From Syncephalis fuscata (Eukaryota > Zoopagomycota > Zoopagomycetes > Zoopagales > Piptocephalidaceae), in the NCBI GenBank assembly GCA_025786725.1, contig JAHLTZ010000031.1, positions 124,001-188,000 on the forward strand: a stretch of DNA of 64,000 nucleotides, in the 5' to 3' direction. Positions 1-11,868 of this stretch are shown here, one piece after another. The position numbers and the translations under genes were made by a program. The first letter of the stretch is position 1. Each line of letters opens with the position of its first letter. The notes under the pieces are model-generated. The model ran no database searches. It had not been told where the DNA came from and saw only the letters and a program-made list of their open reading frames with translations.

Positions 1-681
1 TCAAAAAGAACAATACAGATAAATGAACGCAAATACAATGAGGCAAGCAGAGCAGGCGTCCAGCTGCAAGTCAAACAAAAGAACAATGGCAATGAAATAG
101 ACGAGAAAGAGAAGAAGTAGTAGAAGTTTAGTAACAAGCACCTGACTCGCTATGTAGGTGAGCGTGTGGACGGACAAGCATGCTTGTGTTTCGACTATCT
201 ACAGTGGCAAGGCCTGCCTGTCCATGTTGGTTCCACACTTTGGCCATTCTGCAGAGAAAAAAAGGCGCAACCTGTTCTATTTCGATAGAAATAGCGATAA
301 CTAACCTGTCATACAGCAATAATAGCCATAAGGCAAATAGAACACTGCAGTAATAGTACAGCGAAATGATAATGGTAATAATCACAATTATTATAGTTAT
401 TTGTTTACACTGTTTGTGGTCAATGGTGGTACCATAAAACAAGATGATTTTGACATTTCTTAATTAGTAACATAATAGTTTATTGATCTAGTAAATCAAT
501 AGACAATCCAGGTGATGTCAAAAATACATCTAAACATAAAATGAATGTTTTAGTATTTTGCAGCCAAAAGCTGCTACGTAACTTTGTCCATCTCACTGTC
601 GATCTATTCGCGCCTATTTGTTTATCCTTATTACTATACGACAACGACAGTATCTGTCTGTGCCAATAACTCTGATCAACA
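1..681. other. Intergenic region upstream of CCT8
   Basis: No convincing coding exon is visible on either strand. The short open stretches are AT-driven and hydrophobic without motifs. The last 200 bases or so before the CCT8 start presumably carry its promoter and 5'UTR, but no clear TATA box could be assigned. Confidence 0.5.
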
Positions 682-3068
682 ATGGCTCTTCGCATTCCAA
701 AGGCATCTGCGCCACAACTGTTTAAAGATGGCTACAAGGCAAGTGTAGACGTCATTTGATGGATCGGTTGATTGTTGATTGTTGATTGTAAGCTATGCTT
801 GCAATGCAATCTGTATGATGTCATTAATACGGATCAAATGATCAAACGCGTTTTACTTGCATATGCTATGCGGTCGTGCTGATGCTTGATGATGCGTTGT
901 ACTCTGTACTATATTGTGTTTTACAGTGAGATCTAACGATGTGTTTTTTGATCAGCTATTGCAAGGTGTTGATGAGGCAGTATTGCGCAACATTACTGCT
1001 TGTCGCGAACTGACCGAGATTACTCGAACATCTTTCGGTCCTAATGGTAAGTACAAGCAAGTAGAGAAATAAAGATAACATAAAATAATGGATCAGCGAT
1101 GACGAAACTAACCTATATCCATTGACTATATACTAGGCCGTAATAAAATGGTGATCAACTACTTGGACAAGCTATTTGTTACCAATGATGCTGCCACTAT
1201 TATTCGTGAGCTTGAAGTTGTGCATCCAGCTGCAAAGATGCTTGTTATGGCTAGCCAGCAACAAGAGTCGGAATTGGGCGATGCTACAAACTTGGTGATT
1301 GTTATTGCAGGAGAGTTGCTTAAACAAGCTGAAAATCTACTTCGTATGGGATTGCATCCAAGTGAGATTGTGCAAGGATACGAGATTGCTATCCGCAGAG
1401 CCGATGAGATTCTTCAAGGTAAGTAATAACGTTGGTAAATAGCTTATATATTAATATGTGTTTTACCAACTAATTAACTAATTAATTAATAGAATTATCG
1501 GTTGATGCCGTTACTGAGCCACATAATCGTGATCAGCTATACAAGGCAGTCAAGCCAGTTATTGCTGCTAAACAATATGGACACGAAGAACTATTGACCG
1601 ATCTTGTCGTCGATGCATCAATGACGGTGATGCCTAAGAATGCTAGTAACTTTAGCGTTGACTCAGTACGTGTGGTTAAGGTCATGGGCGCAAATGTATT
1701 CGATTCGCGTGTCATTCGTGGTATGGTTTTTAATCGTGAGCCAGAAGGTAAGACAAATGGATAAAATATAGAACAAGATAAATAAGTTACTTATTGCTGC
1801 TATTTAATTAGGTCATATTCGCAAGGTTGAAGGAGCTAAAGTAGCAGTGTTTTCATGTGCTTTGGATATTTCGCAGACGGAAACAAAAGGCACCGTTCTT
1901 ATTCATAACGCCGAGGAAATGTTGAACTTTTCTCGTGGTGAAGAAGAGTCGCTTGAGCGTGCCATTAAAGAATTGGCCGATGCTGGTGTCAAGGTTGTTG
2001 TATCGGGTAATGCCATCGGTGAATTGGCATTGCACTACTTGAATCGATTCAATATATTCTCTATTAAGGTACCTAGCAAATTCGATCTACGTCGTCTTTG
2101 CCGTGTTTGTGGCGCCACTGCTCTATCCCGTTTGGTAAGTCTTTTGTATAATTTGCTTGACAATGAGTTGTTCATACTTTGATTTACAGGGTGTTCCAAT
2201 GGCCGAGGAAATGGGCTACTGCGAGGTTGTAGAGTCATTGGAGATTGGTGGTGATCGTGTCACTGTATTCCGACAGAGTATGTGCCAAATGATTGATACA
2301 TTTATAAGATGTGCCTAATTGTGATGCTGTAGACGATGAGGCCACTAAGACTGCTACCGTTGTGTTGCGTGGTGCTACGCAGAACCAATTGGAGGATTTG
2401 GAACGTGCAGTCAACGATGGTGTTAACATTATTAAGGCTGTGACCAAAGACGGCCGACTAGTGCCTGGTGCTGGTGCTGCCGAGGCCGAACTATCAAAGC
2501 GTCTATTCGCTTTTGGAGAGGTTAGTGTTGATCACTTTGTTAGGTGTATTATGCTGATATATATATTATTTATTTATTTAGAAAACACCAGGCCTGAATC
2601 AGCATGCTATTAAAAAGTTCGCCGAAGCTTTAGAGGTTGTGCCACGTACATTAGCTGAAAATGCTGGTATGGATGTAAGTATTATTAGAATAAATAGCAT
2701 TATTTATTAATGTTATGATTATTAATTTACTGCTACTAATTACAATAGGCTACCGAGTTTTTGTCTCGCTTGCGTGCTGCACATCATCAATCAGAGAGTG
2801 GCGCTGCTGGTGTGGATATTGAAAGTGAAACACCAGATACGCTAGATGCCGTTGAACACAAGATCTTCGACGTGCTCTCCGTTAAACAATCAGCCTTACA
2901 ATTGGCCGCCAATGCTACGCTAACCATCCTTCGTGTTGATCAGGTATGGTGCCATGCTTCTATTTATGATTCTATTATTAACTGCTTTTGTTATCACAGA
3001 TTATCATGAGCAAACCGGCAGGTGGACCCAAGCCACCTAAGAATTCGCAGAATTGGGATGAAGATTAA
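682..3068 (+). CDS. CCT8: T-complex protein 1 subunit theta (CCT8)
   Basis: Subunit of the cytosolic TRiC/CCT chaperonin, the ATP-driven double ring that folds actin, tubulin and other proteins. Ten exons: 682-738, 956-1046, 1137-1418, 1493-1747, 1812-2134, 2190-2277, 2333-2520, 2582-2674, 2749-2943, 3000-3068. The product runs from [19 protein letters not shown] to a tail ending in [19 protein letters not shown], the diagnostic theta-type C-terminus. Chaperonin hallmarks are visible: [14 protein letters not shown], the ATP-site segment [29 protein letters not shown] (GDGT-like, with Ala for Gly), and [13 protein letters not shown]. Full length for the family, with no frame breaks. Intron 1 (739-955) uses a GC donor (AAG|GCAAGT); only this choice joins exons 1 and 2 in frame. 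Subunit assignment follows from family knowledge of CCT8. Confidence 0.96.
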
Positions 3069-3399
3069 GTTACAGCTTGCGCGCAATAACGCCGTTCTTC
3101 ATGTTCTTTTGGTGTGAACCATGATTGACGGAAAAATAGCGAATAAAATATTCTATGAATTTCATTTCGAGTAAATTAGCATTGAGCATAAATGATTGAT
3201 TTAACAGCCAATTGTGTGCAAAGTGGCCATCATACAGCCATCTAAGCCACATCTGTGCAGCCAGCAGATACGGCAATGCTGTTGCAGTTACTTGAAAGTA
3301 CAAAATGTAAAATAAAATGAAGAAAAAGTATTAATTAGAAATCAGTAAACGTCATTAAAAATGATTATATAATTACCATATTATTTAAAGTCGATAAAT

Positions 3400-4235
3400 T
3401 CCAAGGAATATTAGCTTCTTCGAAACTAATCTGATATAATACCACTCAATCGTAGACTATCAAGAATATGTTTGAAATTCAAAGCATCAGCCAAGTCACA
3501 ATTCCATAATATTGCACCCGTAAAAGTTTTATGAGCTTTCTTACAATTTGGTTTGGGCACCTACAAATAATTTAGATGTTAAAATAAAATATTTATTTTG
3601 TATTAGTCTATAAATTATAGTACCTTATAAGTGTATGACATTTTACTTTTGAATGATTTCTATATTAATACGGAAGTGGATTATCAATTATTTCAAATGT
3701 TTCTAAACTTTGAGCTTGACGAGTGGGACAGGTTTTAGAGCTGTTATACTCATCAATTAAAAACATATTGAACAACTATTTTAAAGCGTATGCTTCAAGC
3801 CAGCACCTCAAATAGGTTCTTGAAACTTTACATGACTTGCAGACTAGTTACCAAATATTAAAGTAGCATTACTATCAAACTTGGATCTAAGCTTATTGAT
3901 AAGCTTTTGGTCAGCTTGCTGTTGTCTAATTTACAAAAATAGCTTTAGTTTTCTGAACAGCCAGTTTTGTTTGATAGAATGTATATTTGTTTGATAAGAG
4001 TAATATGATGCAAGATATTGGCAGACAACAGCACGAACGGCGAGATATTCTTCAAAATTAGATAAATTAACAGACCTGGTTTGACATTGAGATAATAAAT
4101 ATCCTTTTTTTTGAACATTGGAATACTTTGCTTTCAATTCCAATTTGATTCTGCGATACTTTTTGTTCCAGGTATTAAAATGTCTTTGATTTAAGTATAT
4201 CTGTAGGCCATTGGCTCTTGAATGGTGCTGAAGTT
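3400..4235 (-). pseudogene. Decayed Fanzor (TnpB/IS605 OrfB-like RNA-guided nuclease) remnant
   Basis: Read on the minus strand, the C-terminal half of a Fanzor-type protein can be followed across several frames. In order: a basic segment ending NWLFRKLKLF (about 3930), then RQQQADQKLINKLRSKF, then LIFGN-stop-SAS (3844-3852 holds GN-stop where the family has GDW), then FLIDEYNSSKTCP (3724-3765), CHTLIRCPN across a putative intron (3561-3623, GTAC...TTTGTAG), and LWNCDLADALNFKHIL (about 3470-3512), the counterpart of the RuvC-III motif WNRD..AALN. The RuvC-III Asp is kept; the RuvC-I Asp is Asn, followed by a nonsense codon for Trp. Several more stops and frame changes occur, and the N-terminal half is absent. 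Known family facts: Fanzors are eukaryotic homologues of TnpB that cut DNA using an omega-RNA. This copy cannot encode an active enzyme. No flanking inverted repeats were found. Confidence 0.75.
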
Positions 4236-4405
4236 ACAGTGTGTGTATAAGCAAAATAACTTTATAAAAATATAATTATTTAATCATTGAATTACATTAA
4301 CTAATTAATAAGTTGTATAATAATCCATTAGCTAATTTATTTGTAAAGACAATAATGCTAATGAAATAGTGAAATAATGCTAGGCAAAATCTATATCTAG
4401 TTTGC

Positions 4406-6323
4406 TTAACCTCTAACTATTCCATAATACGGAACAAAAACAGCACGGTCTGATGGTGGTTTATCGAATCTTGGATTAGGATCAAGTACAATATACCCGG
4501 AATATGACCATATTTCATTTTTTTGTATATTCATTGGCGTACTGATCCGTATCATAATCTCGCCTTTTTGCTTTGGCTGTAGATTAATAGATCCTGGAAA
4601 GGAAACAGCTGCAGTTACGGGTGATCTTGCCGTCATATCAATAAAATATGATACTTTTGAAGCAGCAGCAGCAGGAATGTGTGAGATTTTATACGAGAGT
4701 GCAGTGTCAAAAAGAAATGTAACTTTGATATGTAAATTCGCTGTATTGTCAAAAGTATTTTTCATATTAATTGAAGATGGTTCAACGTGAATGCGTTCAT
4801 TATCTATTAATTTGTTAAGATTAATCATGCCGGCACCTTGATATTCTACAGAAACGTAGTTATTTAGATTGCTGTGTTTGACTGGAATTGCATTGTTCTG
4901 TAGTATAGTTTTGATAGAGGTAATATCAATCGAGCTATATTGATTATGTTGAACTATCAATGCAGCTGCACCCGCAACATAGGCAACAGCAGCTGATATA
5001 TCGCTAAAATAAGGTTTGCTTATTGTTTTACGAGTGGTAGTAGTGTAGATTTTGTAACTCGGTGCCAAGATGTCAGGATAGAAAGGTGGTATAAGTGGTT
5101 CATTCTGCGGTCCAGCCGTATCGACAGTAACGCCGCCATCCTCAGTGTAGCCATACTTTTCTGCAAAAATATATTTGTATCCAAGCTTATTTCTATAGCC
5201 TTCTTTTATAAACAAAGCATCTTTTTCACTGATATCAAATAAGGGTATATCGCATTTTTGTTTTTTTTTAGAAGGACCGTTTACAATGATAAGCCCAGCC
5301 ATACCTATTGATTTAGCATACTCTAAAAAATAAGGCATTTTTGATTTGTCATACCACACAAGTGCAATGTCTTGTCTTTTAAGCCCAGTATATTCGATTA
5401 ATTTGCCCTTGATATTTTTAGGAATAATATCCGCTTCTTTGTTAAAGTTATAGCTCATGTTTGAACACGAAGAGGTAAACTCAATACACGGCCAGTTGTT
5501 TTTTCCTCAAACCATGTGATAAACGATATTCTTGTTTAAAACCACCAACGCTTAATACAGGAAGGCCTTGATATGAAAATATTGCTGATTTAAAATTATT
5601 AACTGATGCTGCAACAATCATAATCACACCATGTTTTGCAGCATCTTCTATTTCTTGTCCCAGCTGAGTGTCGTATTCATCTACAATGGCAATCTCCGGC
5701 AATACAATGATTTTCATTTGATCCTTGATTGCTGCTTTTATGGCTTGCAACACCAATGAGGTTGAAGTTGGACCTTTGCAGCCAAATACGCGATAGGAGC
5801 CAAAGGTTACCTCGGGGGCAATTCCAGTAAAATAATTGGAGTTTGCAATGACAATTCCGGTCAGCCTTTTACCGCGTTTGGTGCATTCAGATGAATCTTC
5901 AGTTTGATTATGAGCAGTAACTACAAAATTGTGTTTATACTTGAAATTCTCTTTAAACGCAATACTATTCTTATTGGCACCACTGTCAATAATTCCGAGC
6001 TTCACGCCTTTTCCTTTAAACCCCATGTTATGAAGTGCTTGAACACCAGTGGACACGTAGTAAGGTGTTACATAAACTTGTTTGCCAATGATTTTAGAGC
6101 TAATAAAAGGACGAGTGGATCTAGGTATTGTGTAAAAATCATTTTTATATGCTTTGGCACTGTCTACGGTAAAGTGTTGTGTTGAGCAAAATAACAACAA
6201 TGCGATAACCGCCAATTGCTGTGTGGTCTTGCTATCATTATTGTAATTGACTGTTGTATCGAAAATAATTGTATAATTTAATGTGTAAAGAGTGCCAATA
6301 AAAAGTAAATAAAAATGAGACAT
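4406..6323 (-). CDS. Subtilisin-like (S8) protein lacking the catalytic His; frame broken twice
   Basis: An intronless reading frame related to Vpr/C5a-type extracellular subtilases. The N-terminal part (6323-5481, 280 codons) has a hydrophobic signal-like segment near residues 36-47, then GKGVKLGIIDSG with the Asp at about residue 113, and YFTGIAPEVTFGSYRVFGC. The second part (5458-4406) carries a PA-like insert (IKGKLIEYTG, MAGLIIVNG), then PPFYPDILAPSYKIY and SDISAAVAYVAGAAALIVQ, where GTSMA has become DISAA with the Ser kept, and ends in a Fn3-like segment FVPYYGIVRG. The GHGTHVAG motif that supplies the catalytic His reads KRGKRLTG, so proteolysis is not expected. Total about 630 residues, shorter than the usual 850-1000. 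Two single-base losses near 5500 and 5460 would be needed to join the parts; they may be assembly errors or real decay. Confidence 0.7.
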
Positions 6324-7582
6324 TGTATATAAAGTAAAAATATTTTGAATAAGTACCTAGTAGCTATTTTTTAACTTCAAATAAATGCCATAAACGAATG
6401 TTAGCATGTATTAGATGCCATTTTAGATTGCCAAACACTTTAACCCAAGTGTATGTCCAAAATAGTACTAATGATAGTGTGGTAGTTGAATAGAAGTTGC
6501 AGTAATTCAACCGTGATTAAATTTCAATTTTGGTAATCATCGTGCAGTTTTATATTTTTTTAGTTAACTACCTCAATTTCATAAAATTTTATATGACACT
6601 AGTTGGCCGTAATATTACACATTAGTATATATATTTGCAATTATTTTGTAGATTGAATAGCTCAAATTGAACTACAATTTAGGCTATATGTTTTGATGAC
6701 TGATACTACTTACTACACGGCTCCATTTTGATAAAACAAATCTTCAGTTCAATTGCGCAAATATCATTAAATATAGCTACTTTACACCAAATTATAACCA
6801 ATTGCTAAAAAGCTGTTTGTAAAAACAAATTGTATAATAGTGTAAAATGGCCTGTTACAATGGGAGAATAAACATATATAAATAGATTTATTTCTAATGC
6901 AATGTGAGAATGGTCCTCAAAACGATAACTGTCGTACAATGTAAGAGCGTAATACCAATACTAATAGAAACATGTATAGTGTATTCGGCATCGCGGCAAG
7001 TGGTCTACCGAAACCTTTTTATCTTTGTAATACCAAGTGATATAAAAACCAAACTGATTTGTTACAGCAACATAGTAATTGCCAATAAGCTACAAAGAGA
7101 AATAAAATGATTATTGTAACTAACGCAAAATTATTCACTACAATTATTTGTATATTTGAATAGTTTTTTACTTTCCAATAGATATTGAATGTGTTATTTT
7201 GGCACAATTCGGCTTAATCCAAACGAAATTGGTATAGCACCACATCGCCAAGTTGTACATCTTGGCAATAGTAAATCATCTTTATTTTAATATTAAAATA
7301 AATAGATAGCAGTGATAGCGCCATTTTTGTAGTAGTCAATACAGAAACGGCCATCCACTTGCCTGTTTAAAATATCTTCTTTCTGGCTTTCAAATAGTAT
7401 ACAATGTAAGATGTTGTATTGTGCGTCTATCCATTCATAAATTCAATGTCTAACCAATGATTAACAAGCAAAAAAGGACCAAACAACAGACACACGTGCA
7501 AGCAAATTGTATAAAAATACATTTGACTGAGATGGTACGTGATACGCTCATTCCGCTTGACATTTACTAAAGCTCTGCAAAA
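6324..7582. other. AT-rich intergenic region
   Basis: Divergent spacer between the subtilase-like gene (-) and the esterase gene (+). Only short motif-free open stretches on both strands. No RNA gene or repeat of note was recognised. Promoters of both flanking genes presumably lie here. Confidence 0.5.
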
Positions 7583-9602
7583 ATGCGTAAGGCCTCCGCA
7601 ATCATGAGACGAGCTATAAAACGAGCGACTCAATTCGTAACTCCGCAACTGCTATTTTGGCCAACATTTGTGTATTTACTCCACGCTATTGAACAGTCTT
7701 ATCTCTTCTACCTCTTCTTCTTCTTATCCCTCTACTACTCCCGTACCAGTTACTGGCTTGTTATTAGTCTTGTTTTTATCAACTATTTGTTATTAGTAGC
7801 TATATCAGTTGCAATATGCTTTCATATTTTTCTACCAACGAGTCGCTTCGTGCCCGAGCAAAATCCATCTACCATCAGTATATACACGATTCGCCGCTAC
7901 TGAATCCATACCAGATTGATTATACGCAGGATATTCATCGTGGCATGCTAAAAGAAGCATTTGAGGGACTACCAAAGCAACTGAGCGTCTTTAATCCCGC
8001 ACAACTTTTATCAGCAATTATTGATTATTTACGCAATGGCCCAGGCCAACCTAGCTGGTCGTTAAACATGCACATTAGTGTGTTTGTACTGCGTAACCTT
8101 ACCGGTAACGGATTTGGCAATCTTAATACGCTTGAAGATGTCGCTGTTTTTCGCCAGACATTAGCCAAAGTATCTATTGTTCCAACACCTTGGCGGGCCA
8201 AACCGACGGACAAATACCTCAATGATCGCTATCGCTGTGATGCAACTCAAATGCTAGCTCAGTTAAATATTGATGTTTCGCATGTAAGACGGCTTAGCCG
8301 CACAAATGATGCCAAATTAGGTGTTGTTGATACAACACTCGAGCCACTACATGGCGAATGGATTGATTGGGTTGAAAACGATGAAAACAGTGAGAGAAAA
8401 ACAAATGATCGTAACTATTATCATGATGGCCATATGGCCGAATCAAAGCCAGGTGTAATTCTACACTTGCACGGCGGTGCGATGATTATTGGCTCGTCTG
8501 TATCGCATCGACCTTTGGCGTGGCGAATGGCACGGGACACCGGATGCCGTGTTTTCTGTAAGTAAATAATATTATCAAGCAATAGCAATGTATAAATACA
8601 ACTATAATGTATAATTATTTAGTGCCTAATTATCGTCTTGCTCCCGAAGACGCATATCCGTCTGGCCTTATCGACTCACTTGCTACTTATCTATGGCTTA
8701 TCGATGATGGTCCAAATGGTGCAGGCTATAGTCCGGAACAAGTAGTGATTGGCGGCGATAGTGCTGGTAAGTAATTAGTGATAAAATATTATAACCAACA
8801 ACAGTAACTAATAATATTTATTTAGGTGGATGTAAGTAACTTTCTAACACCGTCTACAATTAATTTCAATTCGTTTATACTAATATTTTTACAGGCTTGG
8901 CTATCTCTCTACTATATGTACTTCGTGACAGTTTATTGAAACAACCAGCTGGTGCTTATCTTTGGAGTCCATGGGTAAGTACAATTACTCAGCTATCGTT
9001 TATAAAATTGTATTAAGCTAAAACTAAATATATTTTTTATTAATAGGTGGACATTACTCATTCTTCTAAAAGTTGGATTACAAATGGCCAAAGCGACTAC
9101 TTACCAAATCCACGTACGACAAAGACATGGCGTGCAGATGATCCCGATGGACGAGAACATTTCTATGTACACAAGCGTAGTCTCATGCACTCACCTTATG
9201 TCAGTCCTTTATTTGGAGATGCTGATCGTCTTGCACCTATACTTGTGGTAGGTCGAAATACAGCATAAATGAACCTGTCGATTTTAACTAACTACGATTG
9301 GGAATGAATAGCAAACGGGCGCAGGTGAGCGATTGATCGATGAGTGTTTAGAATATGGTCGAAAAGTGAATACAGCAAATTTAAAAAGTGGTACACCGAC
9401 CCGGCTTGAAATCTACGAGGAAATGCCGCACGTTTGGCAGTTGTTTAGTTTTCTGCCATCGGCTAAGGAAGCAATACGACGTACTGCACTTTTCGTTATT
9501 GATGCCCAACAACGTGCCATCAACAACAACAGCCCCATCAAGATGAAGGGCTGGTGCGTGCAAGTAGATAGTAATGGTCAAGCAAAAACGATTTCGTGGT
9601 AA
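7583..9602 (+). CDS. Membrane-anchored alpha/beta-hydrolase esterase/lipase (HSL family)
   Basis: Likely carboxylic-ester hydrolase of the hormone-sensitive-lipase family. The N-terminus has two hydrophobic spans (about residues 22-78). The core shows LHLHGGAMIIGS (oxyanion-hole HGGG-like), PNYRLAPEDAYPSG, VIGGDSAGGCLA (nucleophile Ser) and EEMPHVWQLF (catalytic His); the Asp is probably in GERLIDECLEY. Exons: 7583-8557 (one missing base, see below), 8623-8766, 8826-8831, 8895-8974, 9047-9247, 9312-9602. The 6-nt exon is needed to give GDSAGG; skipping it gives GDSAGLA. The reading frame from 7583 breaks at a T5 run (7827-7831); restoring one base joins the membrane part to STNESLRARAKSIYHQY. 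If the break is real, translation could start at the ATG at 7816. The substrate is unknown. Confidence 0.82.
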
Positions 9603-10123
9603 GCGATGCGTTATTGTGTGGCGATTAGGACCAATATAAAGTATAATGGAATATTGGTTTTTATTTGAATCAACGTGTAAATGAATGATTAATATTTATA
9701 GACAATGTTTAAATAGCCAAAAGAAACTTAATTCTATTTTACAATATTACAACTACAGTAATAAGTATACTATTGAATTATGTGATTGTAAAAGTAATAG
9801 ACATAAACAGTCCAGCATTTAACTCATTGGTTGGCCACATGAAAAAAAGAAATAGAACGGCATTAATGTTCTATCTTTAACAATTATACACTACCTATAT
9901 ATTATATTAACATAAATACTGGCATATTTATTACTCAATAAATAGTTGTTATTTGAGAACTGTTGTAATAATTAACTGAAAGAAAACCAGTTATATTTTA
10001 TTTTTATTAAGTTAGCATTTATTAAATGAATAATATTTGAAAAATCAAGTAATAAATAATCAATCAATTACTGCACTAGAAATTTCTATAACGTGCTATG
10101 TAAATTGATTTTTATTACCTAGT
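9603..10123. other. AT-rich convergent intergenic region
   Basis: 3' flanks of two convergent genes. Very AT-rich, with several AATAAA-like signals. No gene is seen. Confidence 0.5.
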
Positions 10124-11558
10124 TTACATAGAAAACTTTCCACTTTTTGTCGCAACAAACTGATAACTGGCCATGGTGCCTTGTTTAATTACAGTAATGG
10201 CCCATGCTAAATAAATGGCCCATATCTTCCAGCGACGCTCTCCGTATTTAGCAATGATTTGCTCGCGATTATGCTCCCAATTCCAGTACCAACGCTCGTA
10301 AGTAGCAGCGCAATGAGCACTAGTATTTTCTGTCTGTTTCACGTCGAAGCTAGCTTTTTCAAACTTTTGTACGTACCAATGTACCGGCTTTCTATAGCCT
10401 TGATGCGCAAGAATAAAGCTTTCAAGAAAAATGGCCCAATTCCAGTCTTCAAGTTGCCAGGAGTGCCGCAAACCACCCGCTTCTAATAATAATACACCAT
10501 TATCAGCCAGCATATTGTGATATCCTGCAGCAGTTTATCAAAATCGTTTTCTTCTAAAGGATTTGGTACATTGATCCAGGTAATCTTATCGTAGTGTGAG
10601 CTGGCAATTGTCGAGTAATCTGCGCAAATAAAAAGTACTTGTCCACGTGATAAATTATGCTTTTCAGCAAGTTCTGTTGCTGCTTCAAGTGCATCAGAGT
10701 CAATAAGAATGGCTGTCGATGAAGACCGATGATTCCGTGCAGCATGGATAGCAAGATGGCCTCCGTCACTGCCCAGATCGAGGTGTCGATCGCCCGGCGT
10801 CAGATTAAGTCGTTTGCAAATTGATTGCATAGCCTTCTCTTGCATATCTTCAAGAGTCACCTGTTCATCGACATCGCCTAGCCTACCGTAGATCTGACCA
10901 GAGGTGCCGTCCAGATAGCCGTTATAAAAGGCTCGTTCCAGTTGTATCGAGTCTTGTGCACCTGTACGCGGCCATATCCTATCCATCCACGGGAGACGAT
11001 CAAGCCAATGACGCAGTAGAATGTGTGCGCCTGACAATGGTGGTAGAAAAGAGGCCCAGCTATAGCGCATCTCAAATATATCTAGCAAACTGTATCCTTG
11101 TCGGGGTACAATCCTACCCGACAGATAGCCATCAACAAACGTTAGAATAGGTATAGAACCTCGCGCAGAATAAAAATTAGCAAGATTGCATCAGCAAAAT
11201 TGAAGTATCGCTCTATGACGAGTCTTGCTTTATGCTGACGATTTCGTGCTGATTCAGCCAAGTAGCTAAATACGTAAAGATAAACTAAAAACAACGGTGC
11301 TGCCGAGATGACAACTAGAAAAGCAAACGAATGAAAGCTATAGCCATTAGCGAAGCTGAAATAGCCAGGTATACCGATAACTATAGCGACCGCAAGAGAT
11401 ATGGAAAATTCTCGACGTCCGACGCCGTCAGGTGTATTTACAAGTAAATGCACCTCATCTAACGAAGACGAAGACGATTCATTCTTAGTCATCTCGACGG
11501 GAGTCGCCCTCGCAGCGGCATCCGTATCCTCGATCCCACTAAAAGTCGAGGCAGTCAT
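10124..11558 (-). CDS. Membrane SAM-dependent methyltransferase, sphingolipid C9-methyltransferase-like
   Basis: Intronless. The N-terminus is Ser/Glu-rich and then has two transmembrane helices (ISLAVAIVIGIPGYFSF and FLVVISAAPLFLVYLYVF), as in fungal sphingolipid C9-methyltransferases, which methylate the sphingoid base of glucosylceramides at the ER. Next come SIPILTFVDGYLSGRI, the SAM motif GDRHLDLGSDGGHLAIHAAR, GVLLLEAGGLRHSW, and a C-terminal ERWYWNWEHNREQIIAKYGE with RIW-like WKIWAIYLAW, typical of the family. The family motif RDHYDRGNDFY is replaced by a divergent QLERAFYNGYLDG, so the exact substrate is uncertain. Two frame breaks (A5 run at 11172-11176; 10515-10516) are each explained by one lost base. 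It could also be a related cyclopropane-fatty-acid-synthase-like enzyme. Confidence 0.75.
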
Positions 11559-11829
11559 CTCTTTAGCTGGTAAGTTCTAATGGTGTATAAATATTCAACG
11601 AAATGTATGTAACATGAATAATACTGGCTGTATTGGCCAATGGCATGACTTTTGCACGCCTATGGTAAAGGCATTGTAACCAGTAAGGTTAAACAATACT
11701 GCTGGCCAGTCAATGGGCTTGCTAAACACAGTAACATTTTGTCAATAAAGTTCATTAGCTAATTCAATGTAAACAACTCCGCTACCTTAATGGTTTGTTT
11801 GTAGCTGACCAAATCCTTTAAACTGCTCC

Positions 11830-11868
<39 letters not shown>

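Noticed and set aside
128-442. Open stretch of about 100 codons, minus strand
   Set aside because: Repeated Ile/Val/Tyr composition from AT-rich DNA, no motif and no plausible partner exon.
3070-3303. 77-codon minus-strand frame ending next to the CCT8 stop (ends KNGVIARKL)
   Set aside because: It looks somewhat protein-like, but no family is recognised, no upstream exon could be joined and it lies in the CCT8 3' flank. It might be part of the degraded element to its right.
7201-7290. Short plus-strand peptide-like segment (IRLNPNEIGIAPHRQVVHLG)
   Set aside because: Only about 28 codons, no start, no splice partner; chance cannot be excluded.
8767-8894. One long esterase intron without a micro-exon
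   Set aside because: It would give GDSAGLA, losing the second Gly of the GDSAGG consensus, although both internal splice signals are present.
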